Below, piece after piece: positions 45,804 to 58,256 of a stretch of 64,000 nt of DNA; position 1 is the first letter of the stretch, and every line of letters starts with the position of its first letter. The stretch is from assembly GCF_002878395.1 (NCBI RefSeq), contig NW_025860786.1:284498-348497 (forward strand). Direction: 5' to 3'. The translations under genes were made by a program, and so were the position numbers. The notes beneath the pieces were generated by a model. That model did not search any database. It was not told the DNA's origin and saw only the letters and a program-made list of their open reading frames with translations. The DNA comes from Capsicum annuum. Its lineage: Eukaryota; Streptophyta; Magnoliopsida; Solanales; Solanaceae.

Positions 45804-47790
45804 TGTAATACCCCAAAGGATCGTAGACAAGATTCCAGCTATTTATAACATATTTAAAGGACCCAAAGCAATTATTATGCACTAGAGACAAGTGACATGG
45901 CCATTTTAACACCCTCAAGATTTTAAACATTTTATTTTTTCTCTTTTCAAGTTTGAAACATTAATATTTTAGTTGAAATATGTTTAGGAATGTTGAAAGG
46001 GTCATCCGAGCGAGTTTTAGAATTTCAGAAAGAGTTTTGAGGTGATTTAGGATAGTTGAGGAAAAATGCCTCCATATTTTTTTGGTATCACGGAGGCATC
46101 CATCCGTAATATGCAGTGTAGCCTGAGGACAGTGTTCCTCTATGATAAGTGGCATCTCATGGAGGCTAGCTACTGTGATAAGTAGCATATCATGGAGGTT
46201 GTGTAAATTATGTAGTCTTTCTTAAGGCTGGATGACTTTTTTGACTTTCTTTCTTCTTTAAACACCCAATTCATTACCAAAAACCCCAAATAAGCATAAT
46301 TTATGCCTTTCTCAACCAGTTAACATCATTTATCCCTTACCACCCTCACAAACAAAAGCAATGGTTTTCTTTTAAGTATTCACACTCTTATGGTCCCAAT
46401 TACAAGTTTTCTTTAAGCAGACCAAAAACTCAGATATGTGGAATATTCATCAATTGGTTCATTTCACCCATTGAGTCCCAAAGTTTCCCAAATTCTCAAG
46501 TTTAAATCTCTTTTGATTTACGGTTTTGTGACACTTATAAATTCAATCATTTTCCATGAAATCCTTGAATTCAACTATGAGATAGTGTTCCATCATAATT
46601 TCAAGTATTTATAGGTCGTTTAATCATGATAATTTGTTACATTTATGAAATTGTTGGATTTTTTTTGTTTAAGTCAAGAAATTTCTTTTCATGTCATTAC
46701 TCTAAAATTATTGTATATAATTGTATTTTTTAATATTGCTGGGTTATGAACACCCTATAACTAAATAATCATGCATGTTACAATTTTTAGGTTAAGAGTC
46801 ATTCACATTAGGCTTGTAGTGTTAAAATTCAAAATAACATAATAATGTTCAATCATCAGTACTATAACATGTTTATAACAAATAAATAAATATGTTAATT
46901 AGTTGGTAGAAACACTTAGCACTGAGTAAATGCAGGGATGGTGGCTCCCCCATTAGTTAGGCATGAGTTGTTAGTAGCAGTCCCTATGTTCATGACCTAC
47001 GACACCACTAGAGATTATAAGGGATCCCACATTAGAAAAGGCACGACACCCTTATCCTTTGGGACATAAGTTTAGTGGATCCATGTTAACTATGTGTTTG
47101 TACCCTTAGCAACGTATCAGCGCCCTTACAACTTGGTTTTAATAGGAGAATATCGATTGTTGTTATCTCCTACACTCTTGAATCAGTATTCAGATCACAT
47201 CAACTCAAGTTTACATAACCATGTAATTAATTTATTAGTTATTTAGGTTTTCAATTTTATAGATTATATCAGCGTATGTTTTACTTGGTATTGTATTCTT
47301 TTTAGATATTCATGCAGTAGTTCTTAGTACTTAGATGTATTTTAGTTAGTCCCATCCCACATATTAGTAAATTCAAAGTACTGAAAAAATACTCTATTTT
47401 GTGTTATATTGATTTTACAATAGGTTTGGATGTTGTGTGCCAGTCAACAAAAATTGTGGTAAGTCCTTATCCTTTAAGGACATGTTATTCATAGTAACAT
47501 TTAGTACATAATCGGTTACAGTTAATTTGAGTTAGGTGGTGGTCTATCCCATATACGCCCCAAGTTTTAGAGGCTTTTAGATAGTCAGATATTTTTTTAG
47601 TTTGTATCAAGAGTTTAGATATGTTGAGTATTATACCTTATCAAAGTTTTCACAAGTTTATCTTCCACATATGATATTTTATTGTTATCTTATTTAGTTT
47701 TCACAGTAGCTACCATATCAAGGGTTAGCTTTGGGTCACTTATGGCCTTAAGGACTGTGTTATACTAGGGTGTAGTCTCGGGTCGTGAAA
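45804..47790 (+). repeat. F1 5' LTR (about 2.0 kb)
   Basis: Starts TGTAATACCCC at the junction with Tat RT and ends GTAGTCTCGGGTCGTGAAA, the last CA being lost. It shares 5'-specific variants with the F2 5' LTR (for example CTTTCTCAACCAGTTAACA near 46307 and 56586) that the 3' LTRs lack. The CACGGAGGC array is at 46088-46200; a degraded TATA (TTCTTTAAACACC) is near 46253. Confidence 0.88.
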
Positions 47791-47794
47791 AAAA

Positions 47795-47806
47795 TTTTAG
47801 CAGAGC
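47795..47806 (+). promoter_or_regulatory. F1 primer-binding site (degraded)
   Basis: TTTTAGCAGAGC lies where TTGGTATCAGAGC is expected after the LTR; the CAGAGC half is intact and the left half is damaged. Confidence 0.55.
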
Positions 47807-47943
47807 ACAAGCTTTAAAGTGTCATAAGATGTTTGAAAGCCATATGATGTAAGTCTTTTGCATAGATGTGAAGCACACCACACTTATGGGTGAGTGGCTA
47901 TGAACCGTTTTAGGAAAGTTTCACTTCTTTCAAAGTTCATTTA

Positions 47944-49080
47944 TTGCAAAAAAGTATGTCCTCTATTGAATTTACTTTTCTAACTCATCCTTCATCTATT
48001 TACAAAAAATACCTCCTAGAAGGAATAATGAAAGGAGAAATAGGGACCAACCTACACAACTACCTATTCCTAAAAAACCCCTTGAATGATTATGTCACCT
48101 CCGTCAAATTCAGGAACGCTTTCACAATTTTGGCCTAGTTTATGGGTACCCCAAATAATAAGTAGGCTTTTCTTGAGTTAATACTATAGTGAACATAGAA
48201 ACTGCTAGGATCCCAGACTTTAATCAGATTAATCCCCCAGTCTTCTCTAGATCTAAGCATTTTTTGTTGGTGTGATAAAGTTGACTTATATCATAGGTGT
48301 TACTCTAAGTAAGAGTGATAACTTAGTTGCTTAGCAGTTGAGAAAAGTGTCTCATAGTTGGGTAAGATGTGGAAGGATAATAGAGGTTCCGATGTAGGGT
48401 CTGTCAAGTGGGATGAGTTTTCTACTACTTTCTAGCACAAATTTTTCCCACTCGAGTTTAGGGTGGCCAAAGTGCAACAGTTTATTAAATTAAAGTAGGG
48501 TAACATAAGTGTGAAAGAGTACTCACTCAAATTTACCCTGTTGGCAAGGTATGCTCTGACTATGGTGGATGATTCAAGGGCCATAATGATTAAGTTTATG
48601 TTTGGAGTTTCAAAGGATGTGGTTAAGGAGTGGAGAACTGCTATGTTGGTTAAGCAGTTAGACCATTCGAAATTTATGGTTCATTCTCAGTAAATTGAGG
48701 AAGAGAATCTAAAAAAAAATGGGAGAGTAAGAGGGCTAGGACTAGTATCTTTAATTTCTCTCAGCAAAGGTCAGATGGCGCAAATCATTCTTAGTTCTTC
48801 CATAAATTTTTCTCTCCAAGCCCATCTTCAGCCAGTGGACCAGTGTCTAAATTTAGATAGGACAATCGAGATATAGCACTAGAATCTAAGTCCCAGGGTA
48901 GCTTAAATAATGGTCACATAAATCTAGGTCTGCAAAAGGTATGGTAAGAATAACCATGGTTAGTGTAGGATAGGAAGTGATGCATGTTTTGTATATGGCA
49001 AGTCAGGCCATAGGATAAGGGACTATTTAAGGGTATGTGGAATAGCAAGAATAACTAACAACATGGCGAAAGAAATTCTC
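47944..49080 (+). pseudogene. F1 gag remnant
   Basis: Open stretch 47944-48138 has an unusual N-terminus (SSIEFTFLTHPSSIYKKYLL) before the conserved VKFRNAFTILA. Stretch 48511-48693 carries MKEYSLKFTLLARYALTMV and VVKEWRTAMLVKQLDHSKF, the Tekay gag core. The zinc knuckle at about 48985-49025 reads CFVYGKSGHRIRDY, with two Cys changed to Tyr (TGT/TGC to TAT). Multiple stops. Confidence 0.85.
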
Positions 49081-49620
49081 CAACTCTAGAAGGTCACCCA
49101 ATTCAGTAGGGCACCACCTTCAGTGCCACCATGCAAAGTCTTCTATCTTTATGTTTATGTATTATTAGACCCTAGAGCTTCACTTTATTTTGTGACTCCC
49201 TGTATAGTAGTAGACTTGGCATCAGTCCTAAAATATTAACAGAAGCCTTATTAGTGTCTATTCCAATTGATAGTTCTATCAAATCAAAATTGATATACAG
49301 AAATTTACCAATCACATTATCTCAGAAAGTCATTTCAGTAGACCTTGTAGGATTAGAAATCAATAATTTTGATGTCATTCTTGGCATGGATAGACTCCTT
49401 TATATATATGCGTTAGTCGATTATAGAAAAAGAATTGTTAAATTTCAATTTCCTAATGATCCTATTGTAGAATGGTGGGGGAGAACCTTAGTGTATATAT
49501 GTCGATTAGCCTCCTATCATAAGGCATGAAAGATAATATTCAAGGGTTGTATTTTCAATTTTTTTCGAGTTAAGGACTAAAGTTTTTAAACTTCAAGTTT
49601 TGAGTCAATTCCAAAAGTGA
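49080..49620 (+). pseudogene. F1 protease remnant
   Basis: Active-site box is DPRAS at 49168-49182, with the essential Gly changed to Arg. Open stretch 49254-49529 contains LIYRNLPITLSQKVISVDLV, NFDVILGMDRLL and VKFQFPNDPIVEWWG. The GMDR (not GMDW) change is another substitution of the family pattern. Confidence 0.85.
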
Positions 49621-50500
49621 ATGAATTTCAAGAAGTATTTCTTGAAAATCTTCCCGGAGTTTCTCCAAAAAGGGAAACCAACTTTTGAATAGCTCTCCTC
49701 CTAGATACCAAGCCTATCTCAATTCCACCATACAAAATATCTCTTGTCAAGCTTAATGAATTGAAGGATTAGTTCAAACATCTCTTAGATAAGGGTTTCA
49801 TTAGGCCTAGCATTTCCCCATGGGGTGCTCTAATTCCTTTCTTATGCAAGAAAGATGGTTCCCTCAGAATGTGAATCGACAACCATTAGTAGAGCAAAGC
49901 CACAATCAAGAATAACTATCATCTCCCCAGGATTGAAGACTTTTTTTACCAACTTTAGATTGCAAGCTATTTCTCTAAGAATGATCTTAGATTCGGTTAT
50001 CATCCGCTCAGAGTCACAGAATGTGACATCCTAAAGATAGCCTTCAGGACTTGGTATGATCACTTTAAATTTTTGGTTATATCTTTTGGACTGACGAATT
50101 CTCCTACAGCTTTTGTCGACTTGATGAATAGAGTGTTCAAGCAGTACCTTGACATGTTCATTATAATCTTTATAGAAGACATTCTTAGCTATTCTCGTAG
50201 TAAATGTGATCATGCAAACTATTTGAGGATTCTTTGCAGACCCTTAAGGATCACTACTTGTTCTCTGAGTTTAGCAAGTGTTCATTTTTGTTCTGATTAG
50301 TATCTTTCATTAGTTACATCATTTTTGGTAATGGAATTTGAGTTAATTCTCAAAAGAACAATGCAGTAAGAAATGCATAGACCCATTTCTCTATGAGACA
50401 TCATGAGTTTCTTGGGTTTATCCGGTTACTATAGATGGTTTTTTTAAGGATTTCTCTCTATTGCTTCTCCCATGTCTCAATTGACTCAGAAGAAAATCAA
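49620..50500 (+). pseudogene. F1 reverse transcriptase remnant
   Basis: [17 protein letters not shown] (about 49780-49830), KKDGSLRM, a damaged KNDLRFGYHPLR (about 49978-50012), FLVISFGLTNSPTAFVDLMN (50070-50130) and a catalytic box IEDIL (50172-50186) in which the first Asp of IDD is Glu (50175-50177). The YYRWFF-like thumb is at about 50430-50450. Confidence 0.87.
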
Positions 50501-51020
50501 GTTTCAATCATAAAATTCATGCGAGAAGACTTTTCTCAACTTGAAGAGTTGTCCCATTTTTGCTCTAGTACTGACTCTACTAGAGGTCTCAGATGGGTTT
50601 GTAGTTTATTATGATGCTTCTAAAGATGGTCTTGGTTGTGTGTTGATGTAGCAAGGTAAGGTCATAGCCTATTCCTATATATAGATCATACCCCATGAAA
50701 AGAATTACCCAATTCATGACCTCGATCTGACACAAGTTATTTTTTCCTTAAAGATTTAGAGGAATTTAAATTAGGAGTTTATGTTAGTGTGTTAAAATAT
50801 CATAAGAGTCAATAATATATGTTGAAAGATTTAAATCTTTTTTATAGAAGGTGGCTTAAATTGTTGAAAGACTATGATATGAGTTTATTTTATCACCTGG
50901 GTAAGGCTAATGTGTTGGCTGATGCCATTATTAGATTGTCTATGCAATATGTTGAAAAAGTGGAGAATGATAAGAATGAGTTAGTTCCAGAGGTTCATCA
51001 AGTTGCTCGATTTGGTTAAG
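50500..51020 (+). pseudogene. F1 RNase H remnant
   Basis: VVYYDASKDGLGCVLM (50601-50650) keeps the first Asp. HDLDL (50718-50732) has Asp for the catalytic Glu, also true of F2. The central part is disrupted by stops; open stretch 50819-51019 carries RRWLKLLKDYDMSLFYHLGK and ANVLADAIIRLSM. Confidence 0.83.
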
Positions 51021-52510
51021 TTGGTCGATTCAGTCGAAGATAGTATATATGTTAAGAATAGTTTAGAATCATCTTTTGTTTTTTAGGAAAAGAAAAACCA
51101 AGACTGGGATCTTATTTTTGTTAAGTTGAAGGTGGTAGTTCGAGATTAGAAAGTTGAGGTTTTCTCCCAAGGCAGAGATGGTGCGCTTCTTTGTCAGTCA
51201 GGTTATGTTTTTTGAATGTGCATGGTTTAAGACAGAAAATGTAAGCAAAAGCACACAGTTAGCGATATTCTATTCATCCAAGATCCAGTATACTGTACAG
51301 TTATTTCCGAGAAGTCTATTGTTGGAATAGTATAAAGAGGATATTGCAGAATTTGTGGCTAAGTGTTCGAAGTGTTTGTAGGTTAAGTTTAAGCACAAGA
51401 TTCCTGGTGGTATGCTTCAGTAGTTTAGCATCCCCACATAGAAGTGGGTAGTGATAAACATGGATTCTGTTATAGGGTTACCTCATACCAATCATTAGCA
51501 TGATTAAATTATGTTTATTGTATATATTTAGGCTAAGTCATCCCATTTCTTTCCATTCTATGCTTCATATTCAGTTGAGGATTATACTAGACTCTATCCC
51601 AAGGTGTTGGTAAAGTTACATGGGGTTCCGCTAACTATAATTTTAAATAGAGGTACTCAGTTTACCTTCCATTTTTGGAAGGCTTTTCAAAAGGTTCTTG
51701 GTACCCAAATCTATCTCAGTATAACTTTTTATCCCCAGACAAACGGTCAGGTAAAGAGGGCTATTTTGACCTTAAAGGATATGCTGAGAGCTTTTGTTAT
51801 CAATATCAAGGGAACTTGGGATGACAACCTACATTTGATTGAGTTTTCTTACAACAATTTTTACCACTCCAGTATCCAGATGGCTCTGTACGAAGATCTC
51901 TATGCTATGAGGTGTAGATCTCTTGTTGGTTGGTTTGAAGTTTGTAAGACAACTTCGATATGGACAGATTTAGTTTATGAGGTGATGGAGAAAGTTAAGT
52001 TAATTCGTGGAAGACTGAAGACAACCCAAAGTCATTAGAAATCCTATGTGGATATGAGAAGAAGAGAGCTTGAATTTTATGTTTGTGATCTTATGTATCT
52101 GAAAATTTCACCCATGAAAGGGGTAAAGAGATTTGACAAGTAGGAGAAACTCATTACCTATTATGTTGGCCCATATAAGATTTGAGCCGTTTTGCGAAGG
52201 TATCCGATTAGTTAGAATTACCTACAGAGTTAGCATTAGTGCACTCAGTGTTTCATATATATTTTCTAAAGAAATGCATTGGTGATCTATCTTCTGTTGT
52301 TCCTTTAGAAAGTATGAATGTGAAAGATAGCATCTCCTATGAGGAAGTTCCAGTTAATATTCATGACCGTAGATTTGTATGTTAAGGAATAAAGAGCTTT
52401 CCTTGGTTAAGGTCTATGGAGAAATCAGTCTATTGTGGGAGCTACTTAAAAAGCAGAAGCCGAAATGTGAGAAAACTATCCCCATCTTTGCTCTACGAAT
52501 ACAAATTAAG
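51020..52510 (+). pseudogene. F1 integrase and C-terminal remnant
   Basis: N-terminal zinc region at about 51270-51400. Core: INMDSVIGLPH (first Asp kept, about 51456), IILNRGTQF (second Asp changed to Asn, about 51645) and Lys at the catalytic Glu position (51754-51756). The longest open stretch, 51604-52038, includes IKGTWDDNLHLIEFSYNNFY. The C-terminal part (52050-52500) has RRRELEFYVCDLMYLKISPM and ends near YPHLC. Confidence 0.86.
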
Positions 52511-52741
52511 CTCTAGGTAATGTATTATCTTAAAGTAATTCTCTAGTTTCCTATCGCCCATCCAACCATCCTCATGTCATGACATGCAGTCATAAATTAA
52601 GTTCATTCCATGCATCAGGTTTCAGATTAAGTTATTTAGTCATAATTCAGCTCATAGGCATTCATTGAATGACCTAAGTCTTTCTAGTATCTCTACTCAA
52701 ATAGTTTCATTTAGGGACAAATGATCCCAAGGGGGAGATAT
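52510..52741 (+). promoter_or_regulatory. F1 3' UTR with hairpin and polypurine tract
   Basis: CATGCA-containing stretch, the hairpin CATTT-AGGGAC-AAATG at 52708-52723 and polypurine tract AAGGGGGAGA at 52729-52738, then the LTR. Confidence 0.72.
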
Positions 52742-54726
52742 TGTAATACCCTGCAAGATCCTAGTCAAGATTCCAACTATTTGTCACATGTTTAAATGCC
52801 CCAAAGCGATTATTATACACTAGATACAAGTGACATGACTATTTAAACACCCTAAAGATTTTGAACATTTTATTTTTGGCCTTTTTATGTTTGAAATGTA
52901 AATTTTTAAATTGAAATATGTTTAAGGATGTTAAAGGGGTCATCCGAGAGATTTTCAGAATTTTTGAAAGAGGTTCAGAGTTTTTTTGAAAATTCAAAGA
53001 AGAATGCCTTTGCATTTTTCTTGTGTCATGGAGGCAGCCCTCTGTGACATGGGTGTGGCACAAAGTTAGTATGCCATCAAAATAATCAACTTGTCAAAGA
53101 GTCTATCCCTCTCAATAGTTAGCGTGTCACTGAGGTTGTGTAAAATCGTTCAATTTTTTAAGGTTAATGGGCTTTTTGGTCTATTTCTCATCTTTAAACA
53201 CCCAATTCACGACCAAGAAACCCAAAAAATCATAGTTTAACTTCCTTAATAAATTAAGATCATTCATACCTGCTCCACTCCAAAGGATAAAAATAAATGT
53301 TTTCTCCCAATAATTCACCCTCCCAAGGTGTCAATTCCAAGTTTTCTTCCAGAAAACCAAAAATTCAGGTATATGGTCTATTCATCAATGGATTCACCCG
53401 TTGGTTTCCAATGTTATCCCAAATTCTAAAGTTTCATTTTGTTTTGATTTATTGTTCCATGACAATTATAAACTCCATGATTCCTCCATTAAATTCTTGA
53501 ATTCAACCATAAGATGGTGTTCCCACATAATTTTAAGTACTTTTCCACACTTTAATCATGAATTCATTACAATAATGGAATTGTTGGATTCTATAGTGTT
53601 AAGTCTTGAAATTTATTTTCTTGTCATTACTTTAAAATTGTTGTATTTAATTGTATTTTAAATGCTGGTGAGTTATGTTTACCCGATATCAAGATATTAA
53701 TGCATGTTATAGTTTTCAGGTTACAAGTTATTCAAATTAGTGTTGTATTGCTAAATTTCAGAATAACATCATAATCAGCACTCATTAGTGCAACAACTAG
53801 CTGAATACAAATAAATACCAATGTCAATTATTTTGCAGTAACACTTAGCACCGACTGAATGCAAGGATGGAGGCTCCCCTATTGGTTAGGGATAAGAAAT
53901 TAGTAGTAGTCCCTAAGTTTCAAACCTACGGTACCACCAATGATTATGAGAGGTCCCCCATCAGTAGAGTAATGACACCCTCATCCTTCGGGGCATCAGT
54001 TTAGTGGATCTATGTCAGCCATGTGTTGTACCCTTGGCAAGGTATCATCACCCTTCCTACTAGGGTTACAGATTGCACCCTGATTATCTTAGATGGTGGA
54101 ATGCCTGTTATAGTTAACTCCCAAAGTATTTATTTGGTATTTCTATCATATCATCTCAAGTTTGCATGACAAAGTATGCAGTGTTTAAGTTATTCAGCTA
54201 CACCGATTATATTAGCACATGTTTTACTTGGTGTTGCATTAGTTATACATGTTCATTCAGTCATGCTCATTACTTAATTGTATTTCAGTTAGTCCCATCT
54301 TACATACCTGTACATTAAAAGTACAGACCCACATACTTTTTTTTGTGATATATTAATTTTATAATATAGGTATAGATGCTTATTTCCCCGATCATACCTA
54401 GATAGTTCGAGTGCCACTCAACAGAAGTTGTGGTGAGTCCTTATCCTTTGAGGACAAGTAATTAGTAGTTACCTTTAGTCATTCATTTATTGAACTCAGT
54501 CGGAGTTAGCTGAGGGTCTACCCCATAAACTCCCCATGTTTTAGAGGCTTCAAGATAGTCAGATTTGCTTTTAGTTTTTATTTGAAGCTTAGATATGTTG
54601 AGTATTATTTCAGTATTACACGTTATCAGAATTTTAACAAATTTAGCTTTTGTATAGAATTTTATATTGCTATTTTATCAAGTTCTCACAGTAGGAACCA
54701 TATCATGGGTTAGCTTGAGGTCACTT
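52742..54726 (+). repeat. F1 3' LTR, last ~65 bp missing
   Basis: Starts TGTAATACCCTGC after the polypurine tract. It carries 3'-specific variants shared with the F2 3' LTR (GCCATCAAAATAATCAAC near 53068 and 63149). Homology stops at ...TTGAGGTCACTT (54726), before the GTCGTGACA-type end. Confidence 0.88.
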
Positions 54727-55204
54727 TGATGTACTATGAAAACATGGCACCTTTGATGCTTAAAACAAAGACTTTATGCTTGGACTTAGGTTATTTTGGT
54801 GGATATGATGTGTTTGTTTCTTAATTGCAGGGAATTTAGGTATGAAGTACTTTGGAAGGAAAAGTGGAAGAAAATTTTCTAAATATGTTATGTCTGTTCT
54901 GCCTAAAAGTTGTCAAATCATCATACAAATCATATCCTAGCTCATTAACATGATACTTGCAAAAGTCAAGCAGAATAAGATAAGTGAATGCTAACCATGA
55001 CTTGTATAGACTGACTACGAGTTGTGAGGGGCAATCGTAAAGTGAGCAGAATACAATGTTAAAGTCCAGAGGTGGTCACAGATGACCATGAGTCATAAGG
55101 TCTGATTACGAGTCATAAGGTCTTATTTGCAATATACATTTTTGCGAGTCAACTACACTTTATTAATAATCATTGTAACTGAGTCAATGCAGATAGAAGT
55201 GGAA
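54727..55204. other. Spacer at the duplication breakpoint
   Basis: Unassigned sequence between F1 and the second Tat RT. It contains AGTCATAAGGTCT twice, 20 bp apart (55091 and 55111), plus related ACGAGT/CGTAAAG words, resembling an LTR word array of another family. No ORF and no counterpart upstream of copy 1. Confidence 0.4.
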
Positions 55205-56080
55205 GCCTTATTATTAGTGCTATAGAGATTTAGGAGGGCCATTAGATTGTCTATTATAGATATTATGGGAATTATGCTAGGTCTTTGTACTCATATGGTC
55301 CAACTTAAACTGGATTGTATTCCAAGTATAAAACATCAGGGTCGGATATATTCACCTATGCAGGAGGAGGTGAAGAAACAAAAAAAATCAACTAATTTGA
55401 TGTTGGTGTAGTACATCCCATTGTAGAAAGCAAATGGGTCATTTCGGTTCAATGTGTATCCAAGAAGATAGGAATAGATATTTTTCTTAATGAAAAGAAT
55501 AAATTTATCCTATTTAATCAGTTTATAGGGTGGCATGTTTGCAAGGATTATAGGCAGTGAAATCATGGAACAAGAAGGATCATTTCCCCATGCCACTATG
55601 GACCAAATGCTGAATCATTTAGTGGGAATGGGGTGGTATTATTTCCTTAATGGTTTGTTCGGTTGTAGTCAAATATCTATTAATCTCGAGGGCCACAAGA
55701 AGACGATGTTTGCCTATGTATAAGACACTTATACATTCCAGCATATGCATTTTGTATTGTCCAATGCTCCTGCTATATTCCAACAATATGTATTGTCAAT
55801 CTTCAATGATATGGTGGTAGATAAAGTTAAAATTATTATTGATGACTTCTCGAATTTTAGGGATACATTTAAAACATGCTTGAAAAAACTTTAGAGTATT
55901 GCAATGGTTTGTTCAAACTAATCCTGTACACAAATGGTTACAATGTTTTTTTAGGGTAAAGGTGGGCATAGTCCAAAGATTTTAGGTGATGGTCTCCATG
56001 TAGATCAAGCAAAGGTTGAAGTGGTATCCAAATTACACTCTCTTATATACGTCAAAGGGATGCAGATTTTACTTGGATAC
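55205..56080 (+). pseudogene. Tat/Ogre RT remnant, copy 2 (interrupted by F2)
   Basis: SIIDIMGIMLGLCTHMVQLK (about 55245-55305), HQGRIYSPMQEEVKK-like, VVHPIVESKWVISVQCV (about 55405-55455), DIFLNEKNKFIL (about 55479-55515), GWHVCKDYRQ (about 55530), SINLEGHKKTMFAYV (55679-55723), SNAPAIFQQYVL with IIDDFSN (about 55760-55860) and DQAKVEVVS (about 56005). It retains the 80 bp (55681-55760) absent from copy 1. It ends at the same point as copy 1, where F2 begins. Confidence 0.82.
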
Positions 56081-58102
56081 TGTAATAACGTAAGGGATCC
56101 TAGAAAAGATTCCAGCTATTCATAACATATTTAAAGGCCCCAAAGTGATTATTATACACTAGAGACAAGCGACATGGCAATTTTAACACCCTTAAGATTT
56201 TGAACATTTTATTTAAGGCCTTTTTGTGTTTGAAACATTATTTTTTGAGTTGAAATAATTTTAGGAAAGTTAAAAGGGTTATTCGAGAGAGTTTTAGAAT
56301 TTTAGAAAGTGTTTTGAGGTGATTTTGGATAGTTGAGGAAATATTCTTCCACATTTTTTTTGTATCACGGAGACATCATTCTGGAATATGCAACGTGGCA
56401 TGGGGGCAGTATGCCTCTGTGATATGTGGCATCTCACGGAGACTATCCACTGTGATAAGTAGTATATCACGGAGGCAGTGTAAAATTTTGTAGTCTTTCT
56501 TAAGGATGAATAGCTTTTATGACTTTCTCTATTCTTTCAACACCTAATTCGTGACCAAAAACCCCAAATAAGCATAATTTATGCCTTTCTCAACCAGTTA
56601 ACATCATTTATCCCTTTCCACTCTCAAGAACAAAAGTACGGGTGTTTTTCTAAGAATTCACTCTCCCATGGTCTCAATTCCAAGTTTTCCTTAAGAAGAT
56701 AAAAAATTCAAGTATGTGGCATATTTATCAATGGGTTCCTTTAACCCGTTGAGTCCCAAAGCTTCCCAAATTCTCAAGTTTCATTCTCTTTTGATTTTGG
56801 GTTCCATGAAAATTAAAAATTCAATTATTTCTCCATGAAATTCTTTAATTCAACTTTGAGATAGTGTTCCATCACAATTTTAAGAATTTATTGGTACTTT
56901 AATCATAATAATTTGATACATTGATGAAATTGTTGGATTCTTGATTTTCTGTCATGAAATCTCTTATCATGTCATTACTTTAAAATTCTTGTATTTAATT
57001 GTATTTTTCAATATTGGTGGGTTATGAACACCGAAAAAATAGATAATCAAAAATGTTATAATTTTTAGGTTAAGAGTCATTCACATTAGGTTTGTATCGT
57101 TAAAATTCAAAATAACATAATTATGTTCACTCATTAGTACTATAACATGTCGAAGACAAGTAAATACTTATGTCAATCAGTTGGAAGAAATACTTCGCAC
57201 TGATTAAATACAGGGATGGTGGCTCCCCCATTAATTATGCATGAGTTATTAGTAGCAGTTCCTAAGTTCTTGACCTACGACACCACTATAGATTATGAGG
57301 GGCCCCACATTACAAAAGGCACAACACCCTCGTACTTCGGGACATTAGTTTAGTGGATCCATGTTAGCTATGTGTTGGTACCTTTGGCAAAATATCATCA
57401 CCCTTTCAACTAGGGTTACAAGTTAGAGCATGATTAGCTTTGATAGGAGAATTTCAGTTGTACTTAGCTCCTACAGTCTCGATTCAGTATTCAGATCACA
57501 TCAATTCAAGTTTACATGACCAAGTATTTAATTTATTAGTAATTCAATTTTTTAATTTTATAGATTATATCAGCATATAATTTACTTAGTATTGCATTAT
57601 TTTTACATGATCATGTATTCCTTCTTAGTAATTTTATGTATTTCAGTTAGTCCCATCCTATATATCATAAGATTCAAAGCACTAACTGCATAGTCTATTT
57701 TGTGTTATATTGATTTTAGAATAGGTTTGGACATTGTGTGCCAGTCTACAGCAATTGTGGTGAGTTCTTATCCTTTGAGGACTAATTATCCATAGTAACT
57801 TTTAGTACATAATCTATTGCTGTCAATCAGAGTTAGTTGGTGCTCTATCCCATGTACTCTCTACGTTTTAAAGGTTTTCATATAGTCAAATTTATTTTTA
57901 GTTTTTATCAAAAGTTCAAATATGTTTAGTATTATTGCAGTATTATACCTTATTAAATTTTTCACAAATTTAGCTTCCTCATATGATAGTTTATTGTTAT
58001 CCTATTTAGACTTCACAGCAGGTACCATATCGTCAGTTATCTTGGGGCACTTGTGGCCTTAAGGACTATGTTATAACGAGCGGGTAGTCTCGGATCGTGA
58101 AA
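56081..58102 (+). repeat. F2 5' LTR (about 2.0 kb)
   Basis: Starts TGTAATAACG and ends near GTAGTCTCGGATCGTGAAA. CACGGAGGC-type array at 56363-56482. It shares its private variants with the F1 5' LTR rather than with its own 3' LTR. Confidence 0.87.
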
Positions 58103-58256
58103 AACTTTTATGTAGAAGACAAGATTTAAAGTGTACTAGGATGTCTAAAAGCCACATTATGTAGAGTCTTGTGCATAGGTGTAAAGTGCACCACACTTAT
58201 AGGTGAGAGGCTATGAGATATTCTAGGAAAGTTTCCCTTTATTCAATGTTCATATA

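Larger units (their letters stand above)
45804..54726 (+). mobile_element. Element F1: Tekay/Del-type Ty3-gypsy element
   Basis: 5' LTR, degraded primer site, gag, protease, RT, RNase H, integrase, C-terminal domain, hairpin, polypurine tract and 3' LTR, inserted in Tat RT. All ORFs are broken. It is a related but different family from A/B, judging by its LTRs. F2 at 56081 is its duplicated twin. Confidence 0.92.
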
